Below, in pieces: positions 26,265 to 36,680 of a stretch of DNA of 64,000 bases. The notes beneath the pieces were generated by a model. That model made no database searches. It had not been told where the DNA came from and saw only the letters and a list, made by a program, of their open reading frames with translations. The position numbers were made by a program, and so were the translations under genes. The stretch comes from Macrobrachium rosenbergii (Eukaryota; Arthropoda; Malacostraca; Decapoda; Palaemonidae), in assembly GCF_040412425.1 (NCBI RefSeq), contig NC_089763.1, positions 50,646,587 to 50,710,586 on the forward strand, written 5' to 3'. How positions within the stretch are numbered: the first letter of the stretch is position 1; each line of letters starts with the position of its first letter.

Positions 26265-26825
26265 CTAGGGACCACTCCGACTTCGAGGAGTCGTCCTCGA
26301 TAGAGAATCCGCCACGACATTCCGGACCCCTGCAAGATGAGTGGCAGACAGATGCCACTTGTTCTTGCACGCCAAGGAGAAAAGTGCAATCATTACCTGG
26401 TTGATCCGGCTGGATTTTGAACCTCCCCTGTTTATGCAGTGGACTATTGTGGCGCTGTCCAGAACCAGCCTTATATGAATCTTCTTGGGAGGAAGGAGCT
26501 TCTTTAAGGTAAGGAAGACCACCATGGCCTCCAGAACGTTTATATGGAACTGGCGGAACATGGTGGACCAAGTCCCCTGCACTTCTTGGTGTTGAGAATA
26601 TCCTCCCCACCCGCTTAGGGAGGCGTCTGTGTGGATAACCAACGCCGGAGGAGGAAACTGAAGGGGAACTGACTTGGACAGGCTCTTGACAGTTGACCAA
26701 GGCCGGAGTCTCTTCTTCAAGATGGGAGGAACCAGAGACACCTTGTCTCTGAGCCTGATATTTGCTCGACTCCGCCATACTCTGTTTATATCTTTCAGTT
26801 TTGTCTTCAGCAACAGATCTGTCAC
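26265..26825 (-). CDS. DIRS RNase H domain, element B
   Basis: One uninterrupted frame. It contains the four acidic positions of RNase H in order: VIHTDASLSGWGG (Asp), INVLEAMVVFLTL (Glu), RLVLDSATIVHCINRGG (Asp) and GVRNVVADSLSR (Asp). In the element it removes RNA from RNA-DNA hybrids after reverse transcription. It follows the RT in pol order but in a shifted frame; the listed Met is only the first in the open stretch, not a natural start. This is the best-preserved enzyme domain of element B. Confidence 0.85.
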   Translation of the reverse strand: MTDLLLKTKLKDINRVWRSRANIRLRDKVSLVPPILKKRLRPWSTVKSLSKSVPLQFPPPALVIHTDASLSGWGGYSQHQEVQGTWSTMFRQFHINVLEAMVVFLTLKKLLPPKKIHIRLVLDSATIVHCINRGGSKSSRINQVMIALFSLACKNKWHLSATHLAGVRNVVADSLSRTTPRSRSGP

Positions 26826-27690
26826 TGAAGCGAACTGAAGGAGCCCAAGACTCTTTCTTGGGCCCGTCGAGAGGCTTGTTTGGACTTGAGAAACTGCCTG
26901 GTTGCTCTGGCTATCTCTTTCCTCTTGGAAGGTGGAAGAGAGAGCCTGTGAGAATTAGATCCCACTGGATTCCTAGCCATTGAAAACAACTGCTCGGAAC
27001 CAGGCGGGACTTCTCCTGTTTACACGGAAGCCCAGAGATTCCAGAAAGCTGACCACAACGGTTGTAACCCTCCGGCATTCCTCGATGCTGGATGCCCAGA
27101 TGATCCAGTCGCCTAGATACGCCGCCAGCGCCATCCCTTGAGACCGAGTTGTTGCATGACCGTGTCTGTCAACTTGGTGAAAATCCTTGGGGCTACGTTG
27201 AGGCCGAAAGGCATCACCTTGAAAGAATATGCCTGCCTTCCGAGCCTGAACCCCAGAAAGGGGGAGAACCTTCTTGCAACCGGGACGTGATAATAGGCGT
27301 CGGAAAGATCTAAAGAGGTGGTTACAGCTCCACGGGGCAGTAGGGTCCGAACTTGGGAGACTGTAAGCATCCGAAACTTGTCGCAACGAATGTAGGAATT
27401 CAGACGGGACAAGTCCAGAATTACTCTCCGCTTGTCGGAACCCTTCTTGGGAACACTGAAGAGCCTGCCTTGGAACTTCAGTGTCCTCACTTTTCTGATG
27501 GCCTGTTTCTGTAAAAGATCTTTCACAAAGTCCTCGAGATCCTTGGTCGGTGTCTGATAAAACCTGACTGGTGGAGGGGGACCGTCGATCCAACTCCACC
27601 CTAGGCCCTTGGAAACTATACTCTGAGCCCAGGGACAGAAGGTCCACCGGGCCCGAAAATGGTACAGCCTCCCGCCCACTGGAGGTATGT
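26826..27690 (-). pseudogene. DIRS reverse transcriptase, element B (YLGD)
   Basis: The frame after the gag stop at 27690 carries TKDLEDFVKDLLQKQAI, GRLFSVPKKGSDKRRVILDL and SLDLSDAYYHVPVARRF with the first catalytic Asp. It continues to FGLNVAPRIFTKLTDTVMQQ. A single-base shift near 27140 moves to a second frame with LAAYLGDWIIWASS. The YLDD box therefore reads YLGD (27108-27119): the first Asp of the pair is Gly. The thumb and connection (FLESLGFRVN, then WLGIQWDL after another shift) continue towards RNase H. Confidence 0.87.
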
Positions 27691-28115
27691 CATCGGTCCT
27701 GTGTTTGCTTCCTTCCTCTGGAGCCTCGACTTCCTCTGTTCCTGGGAGAGGAGCGGGGGGCTCCCCTTTCCCGAATATAGCCTCGGGGCCTGTTGCCTCT
27801 GGTTGACTGCCCAGAGCGAAATTTCCCCTGGCTTTCATATGAAGCATTGAAAGCCGGGGAGGAGACGTAGGAGGGGGCAGCAAGAGACTGATGTGCCGGG
27901 TGCACCAGAACATACTGAGGCGGAGGCTGGGAGGAAGATGTTGATGGTTGTTCGTGTAAGGGAACTTGGACAGCTTGGACAAAAGACTGAGCCGGGAGGC
28001 GTTTGAATTGCTTAAATTTCTTGCCGGACTTTGGGGAAGGCCCGGCAAGATCTGACTGCTTCCGTTTATAGGGCAGACCCCAACGAGAACGGAGACTCTG
28101 ATTGACCCTAGCCAC
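27690..28115 (-). CDS. gag C-terminal basic region, element B
   Basis: A 141-codon frame that starts at a region with KRKQSDLAGPSPKSGKKFKQ and a Pro/Gln/Ser-rich middle, and ends in repeated Arg/Gly (TRGNRPRGYIRERG, SRGSRGRKQ). RG-rich tails that bind nucleic acid are usual for DIRS gag. It overlaps the beginning of the RT frame, as expected for adjacent overlapping ORFs. Confidence 0.6.
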   Translation of the reverse strand: MARVNQSLRSRWGLPYKRKQSDLAGPSPKSGKKFKQFKRLPAQSFVQAVQVPLHEQPSTSSSQPPPQYVLVHPAHQSLAAPSYVSSPAFNASYESQGKFRSGQSTRGNRPRGYIRERGAPRSSPRNRGSRGSRGRKQTQDR

Positions 28116-28193
28116 CTCAGATAAGACTGCGTCAACTTCTTCTTGGGGAAAAGATTAGCTCCCCAGATAGAACTCTTCAGAAGCTTATTTGGT

Positions 28194-29563
28194 TCATGCC
28201 GAACTGTGGCTGCGAAAGATATGCTTCCGGCAGGCCAGTCGAGCTGTTATAAAGTCAAACAGGTCTTGTTGAAAATTTGCCAAGAGAGATTTCGTCAAGA
28301 CCTGGAACAAAGAATCTTCCCTGTAAACCAAAGAAGTTGCTTCTGCCAAAGTCAGGGAGTTCAAGGACCTGGCGAGCCTATCCTTACTTTCAGCTTCCGC
28401 TTTCAGGAGCGACTCCGGGATCTTAGGGAGCTGCTCACTGAACAGGTCAGAAGCACAGTCTGGGTCAAGACGAGACACCGTAAACGTATTTGGGGCTCCC
28501 TTCCAGAACTCGGTGCCTCCGGGAAAGACGAGAGATGTTGGGTCCGTCTCCCGGAGATGAGGAAGGGGTTTACCTTCTAAGCAAGCCTGACTAGTCAGAG
28601 AGGCCACTTTTAAAGTACAAGGAGGAAGGAGAATATCACCTAAAGTGAACATAGTGAACACTCCCTTGGCTGGTGTGAGCCTAGTGTTCTCCGCTTGCCA
28701 CTCTGTAAGTGTCCTCATCAAAGACGACTAGGCTTGGTCCCTAGGATAGATAACGGTCTCCTTAGGGACTTTATCAGACCTGTTCCAAACCTCCTCCCTC
28801 AGCCTGGCAAAACCTGTGAAGGGAGATGTCAGGTCCGGAGGATGGAATTCTAGTTCCTCCAGCCTCCTTGTGCCCAAACCCTCTATGGTAAGAGTACCTT
28901 CGTGCTCGGGAGCATAAAGGGCCAGACGCCAAGGATTCCCCAGGTCGAAGGGAGGGAGAGTGGAGGGGTCAGGAACAGAATGGGATTTTGAGCGAGGTCC
29001 GCTATCGGCAAGTCCTTGGATCAATTCCTGCTGTGAGTCTACCTTTTCCGAAAGAGATTGAACCGAATCGGAAAGACCGGAAAGCTTGTTGTCGACTCAC
29101 GCGTCGATTCTCTCAAGAAGCTCGACAAAAGAGTCTGTATCGAAGGCAGGAGGAGGGGGAACCGCCTTCCGCGACTGTGACCCTGCTTGCATCCCAGAGG
29201 GGAGGCCGTACTCGTTGACGGAACGGGGCTTGCCGCCCGTGCCGCCGCCGAAGGAACCTCAGATCGACCTGCTAGAGTTGTTAAAGTCTTCTTCCTTACA
29301 GACTTTACCTTAGGGACGGTAGATCCAGAACCGTCCGTAAGGTATGAGGATTTAGTGAAACCTTTAAAGGAGGAAACGGTAGAAGAAGGAGAGCTAAACA
29401 GGGAAGAACCTGCCTCACTTACCCCCTTACCTGCTTGATGCTCCGGGACAATGTTCGGAGATTCAAGGCCGAGGTCAAGATCCGCCGCGTCTTCGGAAAC
29501 ATCTCCGCTCAAGGCCGAATCGTTTGGAGAGGGCTGGGTCAACTCCCGAATCCTGGCAATCAA
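28194..29563 (-). pseudogene. gag central region, element B
   Basis: Three collinear frames (29039-29563, 28728-29024, 28194-28721) are interrupted by single stops or shifts at about 29035 and 28725. Recognisable segments are the acidic Ser-rich N-terminal part, NPWRLALYAPEHEG with LEELEFHP (shared with fragment E), and a helical region LTEWQAENTRLTPA to LFDFITARLACRKH. The product would be the capsid-like protein of the element. No enzymatic motif is present. Confidence 0.65.
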
Positions 29564-29806
29564 CGGAGCAGCAACATCGTCGGTGACTGATGCTGTGATC
29601 CAGGCGCCGGGAAAAAGGACATTGCAGATGTCCTTCGAGAGTATGTAGGGATTGCCAGCCCCTATGTTGCGTCCGAAGCCGCTGACCCAGACTTTAGGGC
29701 CTGGAGCGAAGCATCGCGAGACTTGCAGTCAGCCTGCCGGAAGAATAACATTATTGCGGTTTACCAAAGGGGAGAAAATCGGTAATTCATATAAAATACA
29801 GTTTGG

Positions 29807-30007
29807 CTAAAAAGGAAAGATGCATGACAAACCTACCGAATCATCGATAGATTGCTCGTAAAGAGCGTAGCAAACATCACATCCGTCAGGGTGCCAAACT
29901 ATGAGATCCTCTACGTGGACCGCACACCCGGAGTGGGATCTACAAACTTCGTGGCCGCTGGCCTGATGCAGGGCTGCGGAGTACCCCTGTTCTTGGCAGC
30001 GCACCAC
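29807..30007 (-). CDS. gag N-terminal Cys/His box, element B
   Basis: A 66-codon frame containing HEVCRSHSGCAVHVEDL and WHPDGCDVCYAL, a Cys/His cluster like that at the gag start of element A. It ends near a GTAGGT/GTTTGT donor-like motif (about 29825), and an AG acceptor-like site lies near 29743. The downstream sequence (KVWVSGFGRN, then DICNVLFPGAW, about 29570-29680) continues gag. A small intron is therefore possible but the phase was not resolved. Confidence 0.5.
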   Translation of the reverse strand: MVRCQEQGYSAALHQASGHEVCRSHSGCAVHVEDLIVWHPDGCDVCYALYEQSIDDSVGLSCIFPF

Positions 30008-31002
30008 CTGTAAAAGTATGAGATTATGAGTACACCGTGTAAGGTGTCGGAGCAGTGTGCCGGAGCAACACGTTAGTATAATAAAACCGTGAAACCTGCC
30101 GGAATGACCCGGAAGGAAACCGGACTAAAATAAAACCTCATACATAAATTACAAAATAAAACATAATAAACACACCGAACTAGCCGAGTAGTAACATGCC
30201 TTAAAAGTATGTGACGGATACAAAACATAATGGGAAGGTTAAACTGTCCGGAGTAGGCACATTCCCGCAACGAGAATGAAATTCTGAGACTAGCGATAAC
30301 GGTGGTATGTGACCGGTAAACACTAGAACCGCCGGAGCGGGAAGCAAGGAATGCGCCCCGGATAACAGTATAGCGGACAGTAGTTAGCTAAAAGAAGGGA
30401 AACGTCAAAGGCCCGGACACGAAGACAGTCAGGTGGAAAACACTAACTGGCCACGAGAGTATGTCCAAACCGGAGTGTCGCCTAATAAGAAGACACGCCA
30501 GAGGAAAAGAGGCCTGACGCAAGGAAGGGAGGGATGAACAGACCAGGAGGAAGAACCGTAAAGAAGCGACCAGAGAGTGGGATCGCACACCAGGCGCCCA
30601 GGCCCCTCACGCCCACTCGCTGTCTGAGATAGCTACCCAGTAAGCGCGAGAGAAGCAGGAGAGGGGGAGGAACAACCTCCATGGTCAGAAGGAGGGGGGT
30701 GGGTAAAGAAGGCCAAAAGATGGTGGACGGGAGAGGGGGAAGCACCCCCGGCCACAAGCAGCCCCTAGAGGGGTAAAGCCTGGTAAGGTCAGAGACCGTA
30801 CCATGGGCAGGCCAAACAATGCAGAGGAAGGGGACACAGGCTATAGGCTAAAAGGATAGAAATGCTCCCAAGCCTTGATAAGTTAACTAGGTTGAAAACG
30901 AATCAAGGGGAGAGGGAGCATTCGGGAGGGGGGAAGGGTAAGGGTGTGTCAACATAACCAGGAGCTGGAAGCTAACCTTAAGAAATGACAGAACTAGGGT
31001 AG

Positions 31003-31162
31003 GCTACGCGACATCCCTCGCTATCCCAGCTTAACCAAGAGGTTTATTAGCCTACGCGAAAAGCCGAAACAGGGAGAGGGAAGCTACGCGACATCCCTCG
31101 CTATTCCAGCTTAATCAAGAGGCTTATTAGCCTACGCGAAAAGCCGAAACAGGGGGAGGGAA
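31003..31162. repeat. 80-bp minisatellite, two copies
   Basis: Two tandem copies (starting 31003 and 31083) of an 80-bp unit beginning GCTACGCGACATCCCTCGCT, in the leader of element B. Confidence 0.92.
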
Positions 31163-32028
31163 AACGTAAGATGAAAAGACCCCAGCCAAAACTTAAGGAG
31201 AGCGCCATACTGGAAAAACGCACACAAAACACAATGATGGTCATGCGTACGAATACGAATGATCGACCACCCATCCCCCTTTTTTCATAGAAAAAAGGGG
31301 GGCTATAGCCTAACGCCCATGAAAAAGTAGGATGGGGGAAAACTAAAGCTAACAACCAACCCATGATAAATAGATAAATAACTAAAAAGAAACGTATATA
31401 AGAGGAGGACCAGACCCAACCCGATGTGGACGTGAAGGGAAATGGCCGCCCTCCGACAAAAGAAATATCCATAATAATCAACATATATCAAATGCATCCG
31501 AACACAAGGGTAAAAATTAAACAAATAATCTTAACAGTACCAATGAAAATAAAATTCCCAGAAGCTAAGAGAAGTGAAGGGCAAAAATAAGGCATGTTAA
31601 GGAATTGATAAGAGGCGAATAGGCCCGAGGGGGTAGCCCGAAGCCTAAACGACAGCCCTCACTTCCCGAAGCAAAGGGACACAGAATAAAATTAATCAAT
31701 CAAAATCACTTAATTAGGCGTCACGAATAGGAAATACATCCTAAACATGAAGAGGAACAGTGAAAAAGATTGAAAACAAGGCGACCCAAGACCACGAACC
31801 TCCCCATGGAGGTCACGGAGGCAGCGAGAGGAGATCGAGACGGGCGTTATAAATCCCTTAATTACTAAACTAAAGGGAAATACAGAGCCTCAATCACCTC
31901 AAATAATAACCAAACACTGGTACTCAACTTTGATGGAGAAAGACCTTGAGGATGCCATAACGATGCAAATAAGCACAAAATAAAGAGCACAACAAAATCA
32001 CGTGTGACCACAGGTGCTTGCTGAAATG

Positions 32029-32308
32029 GAATGCGGCTAGCGGTGATTTGTGTACAGTCCGCGAGTGGTGCATGGGTTTGTAACGGCACCTCTCAGTGGG
32101 ACTTTTGACTTTGGGATCTCTATAGGATAAGGTTCCGTGTTTATATAGTTCACCCTTTTCCATACACGACTCCATCTAATGGAGCTCGCTCTGGGGGTAG
32201 TAACTCCAGCGTTTCATTTAGCTTTCTCTGGTATCTAGCAACGGAATTACCTAGAAATAAGTGCTGAATGGACTTTTTCACCGACTGACATGGAACCCGA
32301 TCCAGAAA
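32029..32308. repeat. internal copy of DIRS B terminal repeat
   Basis: Matches the distal ITR at 34391-34672 and, inverted, 24141-24416. Its outer end is fused directly to leader sequence at 32309, not to host DNA. Confidence 0.9.
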
Positions 32309-33229
32309 AACCGTGAAACCTGCCGGAATGACCCGGAAGGAAACCGGACTAAAATAAAACCTCATACATAAATTACAAAAGAAAACATAATAAACACGCC
32401 AGAACTAGCCGGAGTAACATGCCTTAAAAGTATGTGACGGATACAAAACATAATGGGAAGGTTAAAACTGTCCGAAGTAGGCGCATTCCCGGCAACGAGA
32501 GAATGAAATTCTGAGACTAGCGATAACGGTGGTATGTGACCGGTAAACACTAGAACCGCCGGAGCGGGAAGCAAGGAATGCGCCCCGGATAACAGTATAG
32601 CGGACAGTAGTTAGCTAAAAGAAGGGAAACGTCAAAGGCCCGGACACGAAGACAGTCAGGTGGAAAACACTAACTGGCCACGAGAGTATATCCAAACCGG
32701 AGTGTCGCCTAATAAGAAGACACGCCGGAGGAAAAGAGGCCTGACGCAAGGAAGGGAGGGATGAACAGACCAGGAGGAAGAACCGTAAAGAAGCGACCAG
32801 AGAGTGGGATTGCACACTCCGGGCGCTCCGGGCCCTCACGTCCACTCGCTGTCTGAGATAGCTACCCAGCAAGCGCGAGAGAAGCAGGAGAGGGGGAGGA
32901 ACAACCTCCATGGTCAGAAGGAGGGGGGGGCAAAGAAGGCCAAAAGATGGTGGACGGGAGAGGGGGAAGCACCCCCGGCCACATGCAGCCCTTAGAGGGG
33001 TAAAGCCTGGTAAGGTCAGAGACCGTACCATGGGCAGGCCAAACAATGCAGAGGAAGGGGACACAGGCTATAGGCTAAAAGGATAGAAATGCTCCCACGC
33101 CTTGATAAGTTAACTAGATTGAAAACGAATCAAGGGGAGAGGGAGCATTCGGGAGGGGGGAAGGGTAAGGGTGTGTCGACATAACCAGGAGCTGGAAGCT
33201 AACCTTAAGAAATGACAGAACTAAGGTAG

Positions 33230-33530
33230 GCTACGCGACATCCCTCGCTATCCCAGCTTAACCAAGAGGCTTATTAGCCTGTGCGAAAAGTTTCAAACAG
33301 GAGAGGGAAGCTACGCGACATCCCCTCGGCTTAATCAAGAGGCTTATTAGCCTACGCGAAAAGCTGAAACAGGGAGAGGAAGTTACGCGACATCCCTCGC
33401 TATTCCAGCTTAATCAAGAGGCTTATTAGCCAGCTAAAAGCCGTCAAACAGGGGAGGAGAGACATCCTTAGCTATTCCAGCTTAATCAAGAGGCTTATTA
33501 GCCTAAACAAAAGGGGGAGGGAAAACGTAA
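33230..33530. repeat. 80-bp minisatellite, about four copies
   Basis: Copies start near 33230, 33310, 33382 and 33453. The last two are shortened and diverged. This is the counterpart of the two-copy array at 31003-31162. Confidence 0.88.
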
Positions 33531-34390
33531 GATGAAAAGACCCCAGCCAAAACTTAAGGAGAGCGCCATACTGGAAAAAAACGCACAAAAACACAATGAT
33601 GGTCATCATGCGTTTAATCGAATGATCGACCCCCCATTTTTTTTCATAGAAAAAAGGGGGGGCTATAGCCTAACGCCCATGAAAAAGTAGGATGGGGGAA
33701 AACTAAAGCTAACAACCAACCCATGATAAATGGATAAATAACTAAAAAGAAACGTATATAAGAGGAGGACCAGACCCAACCCGATGTGGACGTGAAGGGA
33801 AATGGCCGCCTTCCGACAAAAGAAATATCCATAATAATCAACATATATCAAATGCATCCGAACACAAGGGTAAAAATTAAACAAATAATCTTAACAGTAC
33901 CAATGAAAATAAAATTCCCAGAAGCTAAGAGAAGTGAAGGGCAAAAATAAGGCATGTTAAGGAATTGATAAGAGGCGAATAGGCCCGAGGGGGTAGCCCG
34001 AAGCCTAAACGACAGCCCTCACTTCCCGAAGCAAAGGGACACAGAATAAAATTAATCAATCAAAATCACTTAATTAGGCGTCACGAATAGGAAATACATC
34101 CTAAACATGAAGAGGAACAGTGAAAAAGATTGAAAAACAAGGCGACCCAAGACCGCGAACCTCCCCATGGAGGTCACGTGAGGCCGCGAGAGGAGATCGA
34201 GACGGGCGTTATAAATCCCCTTAATTACTAAACTAAAGGGAAATACAGAGCCTCAATCGCCTCAAATAATAACCAAACACTGGTACTCAACTTTGATGGA
34301 GAAAGACCTTGCGAGGATGCCATAACGATGCAAATAAGCACAAAATAAAGAGCACAACAAAATCACGTGTGACCACAGGTGCTTGCTGAA

Positions 34391-34672
34391 ATGGAATGAG
34401 GCTAGCGGTGATTTGTGTACAGTCCGCGAGTGGTGCATGGGTTTGTAACGGCACCTCTCAGTGGGACTTTTGACTTTGGGATCTCTATAGGATAAGGTTC
34501 CTTGTTTATATAGTTCACCCTTTTCCATACACGACTCCATCTAATGGAGCTCGCTCTGGGGGTAGTAACTCCAGCGTTTCATTTAGCTTTCTCTGGTATC
34601 TAGCAACGGAATTACCTAGAAATAAGTGCTGAATGGACTTTTTCACCAGCTGACACGGGACCTGATCCAGAA
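34391..34672. repeat. 5' inverted terminal repeat of DIRS B (outer)
   Basis: Reverse complement of the left repeat at 24141-24416. It ends in AAT repeats at 34671. Confidence 0.88.
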
Positions 34673-34686
34673 ATAATAATAATAAT

Positions 34687-34992
34687 AACAATAATAATCT
34701 CTTGCCCTCCTCCAGCACACAGTGTTGGAGTGAGCAAATGGTAGAGGGTAAGTTTCACCTCAAAAATGGTGATTTTTATGATAAAATCAATTTTTTAGGT
34801 ACTTACCCCCTACATTGGAACTCCCCCTTCCCTCACAAGAGTTTAAGAGCAGAATGACAACCAAAAAGATTGCTGTCTTACTCCCCCCACTCCAAAGAGT
34901 GAGGTAGTGTTTGTTAAAAGTTGTTTCAATTTTAACACTTGCTGAACCTGTGCCAAGTAGCCACAGATAAAGCAAATGATAAAGGGTAAGAA
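34687..34992 (-). repeat. terminal fragment of a DIRS A-family element
   Basis: The reverse complement matches 12380-12560 of element A. A short palindrome at 34740-34817 (GGTAGAGGGTAAG facing CTTACCCCCTAC) contains the same terminal motif in inverted form, which would fit an ICR next to an ITR. No coding part remains. Confidence 0.55.
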
Positions 34993-35055
34993 CAGGTCAG
35001 CCATCACTAATCCGGCAATTGTTAATACAGTTCCATCACAAATCCAGCATTAATT
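34993..35055. repeat. left terminus of the 5802-7341 TIR family
   Basis: CAGGTCAGCCATCACTAATC and the following ATTTCGGCTAG block match the left end of the element at 5802. The corresponding right end was not found. Confidence 0.65.
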
Positions 35056-35129
35056 TCGGCTAGTGAAATTTCAAATTTCCTAGGTCACCACACCAACCTG
35101 TCGCTATTATTTGTTGGTGCTACTTGTGT

Positions 35130-35800
35130 GCGTACATATATACCCTACGCACGCAATTGCATTCATCTTTTGGGTTGAAAAAACAGAAAATTGAGTAAAA
35201 ATATAAGTGAGAATAGCATAAAATATAAAGAAAATCATAGGCGTAACAACATGAAACAAAATGAGCCGTAGGAAGTTCTCCAACGCCAGCGAGTTTGTGT
35301 GTTTGTACACACCCTATGCACACGATTGTGTTTATCTTTTGCATTTAAAAAAAAAATTAAAAATATAAATGAGAATAGTGAAAAATATAAATAAACAAAT
35401 CATAAGAGTAACAGCACGAACCAAAGCAAGCTGTAGGACAAAATTTTCTGATGCCAGTGAATGAGTTTGTATGTTCATACGTACCCTATGCACACGGTTG
35501 CACTTATTTTTCAGGTGTAAAAATAAAAAATGAGAGAATATAGTAAACATGTGAATGAGAATAGCATAAAATATAAGTAAAAAATCATAAGCGTAATAAC
35601 ACAAACCAAAACAAGCTCTAGCAAGTTCTCCAATGCCAGCGAATGAGTTTGTGCATTCATACGTACCCTATATACATGATTGCGTTTATCCTTTGGGTTG
35701 TAAAAATAAAAAATGAGAAAATACATTAAAAATATAAGTGAGAATAGCATAAAATATGAATAAAAGATCATTAGCAGAACAACACAACCAAAACAAGTTT
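35130..35800. repeat. tandem array, roughly 175-bp unit, four copies
   Basis: Landmark CCTATGCACACGATTG-like motifs recur at about 35146, 35313, 35486 and 35666, giving spacings of 167, 173 and 180 bp. Units diverge considerably. Minus-strand frames across it look alike only because the DNA repeats, and the spacing is not a constant multiple of three. Confidence 0.85.
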
Positions 35801-36360
35801 CCAGCTGCCTGGCAGAAGACCCCTGCATGTCTGTTCTCTACTGTGGCTGAAAAAAAGTGAGTGCAAGGGTCATGAGTGAGGAATGCTCCCCCTACTCACC
35901 CCCCATTTCCACCACCCACAAACAGCACACAAAACAAAAAGCACATCCATACTCACCTCACCAGACAAGCACTTAATAACCTCCCAACAACAAAATACTA
36001 GGCACCCCCACCCAACATAAGCAGTACAGAAACACAGCTCTCAAGATTGGAAAGTACACCTGACTGACTTCGCTGTGGTCAAGGGTCATATGTCCACTCT
36101 GCCAAGTTAGTCCCCACACAATTACACATCTCTTAGTAATGCCCTAACTAGCCCTTAGACAACAACACAACATCCACACTACCACACAGTTATGGTCAGA
36201 TCCAGTAAGCGTGGTGTCCTGTTCCTGGCATAACAGAGTCTGCCACAACAACAACAACAACCTGTTAACTGCCACATTACCAAGTTTTGAATGGTTTCCA
36301 GCTTGCTCTGAAAGATACTCCCATATAAAGGCAATGGTTTGTATTCCCAAAGGAACAGTG
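35801..36360. repeat. DIRS C-family terminal fragment
   Basis: The stretch near 36270-36345 (CCAGCTTGCTCTGAAAGATA, then ATGGTTTGTATTCCC) resembles the right ITR of element C at 48050-48105 in the same orientation. The upstream CTCACCCCCATTTCC-like block near 35900 resembles 47990. No coding sequence was recognised. Boundaries are approximate. Confidence 0.5.
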
Positions 36361-36676
36361 GTAGTTTATAATATTCATCTTATTGGCTTGTGTTGAAAAT
36401 ACTGCATCTCTGTAGTTTGCCTAAATGGAATCTACAGTAGCTGAATTCCATTGGATTACATAAAGATTGGGATTTTAGGAAAGTTATCTGTTGGCTATAT
36501 ACTGTAGTGTGTTTCTTAATTTTCCTATTTTGGCCTGTTTGATATTTTTGCTTATGTTGTAGGGTGTTTTCCATGTGTTGTAGGGTATTTTCCATACTGC
36601 ATATTTGTATTTCATTCATTGCACATGTACAGTTGTTTTGTAGAGTTTCTGGTTTATCAGTTATTTATGGCTGTAC
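36361..36676. other. spacer, nothing recognised
   Basis: About 300 bp of AT-rich sequence without identifiable features. Confidence 0.45.
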
Positions 36677-36680
36677 TCAA

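Larger units (their letters stand above)
30087..32308 (-). repeat. DIRS B proximal leader plus ITR (tandem unit 1)
   Basis: A 2.22 kb unit comprising non-coding leader and an ITR (32029-32308) nearly identical to 32309-34672. Minus-strand frames inside it are present in both units but show no family signal and are treated as non-coding. Confidence 0.9.
24101..34672 (-). mobile_element. DIRS-like retrotransposon B with ITRs, ICR and tandem 5' duplication
   Basis: A 10.6 kb element on the minus strand: 5' ITR, leader, duplicated ITR plus leader, gag, RT, RNase H, tyrosine recombinase, internal complementary region and 3' ITR. Both ends abut AAT repeats and there is no long target duplication. 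Inverted terminal repeats together with a joined complementary region define the DIRS order. Coding frames contain a few frameshifts and one lost RT Asp, so the copy is recent but defective. Confidence 0.88.
32309..34672 (-). repeat. DIRS B distal leader plus ITR (tandem unit 2)
   Basis: A 2.36 kb near-identical second copy of 30087-32308, extended by additional copies of the 80-bp minisatellite. Only scattered substitutions and small indels distinguish the two units, so the duplication is young. Confidence 0.9.

Noticed and set aside
30073..33884. Minus-strand frames repeated in both leader units of DIRS B
   Set aside because: They appear twice only because the DNA is duplicated; they have low-complexity hydrophobic composition and no motif.
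35107..35828. Similar hydrophobic minus-strand frames that look like a membrane protein family
   Set aside because: They follow the tandem DNA repeat whose spacing is not a constant multiple of three.
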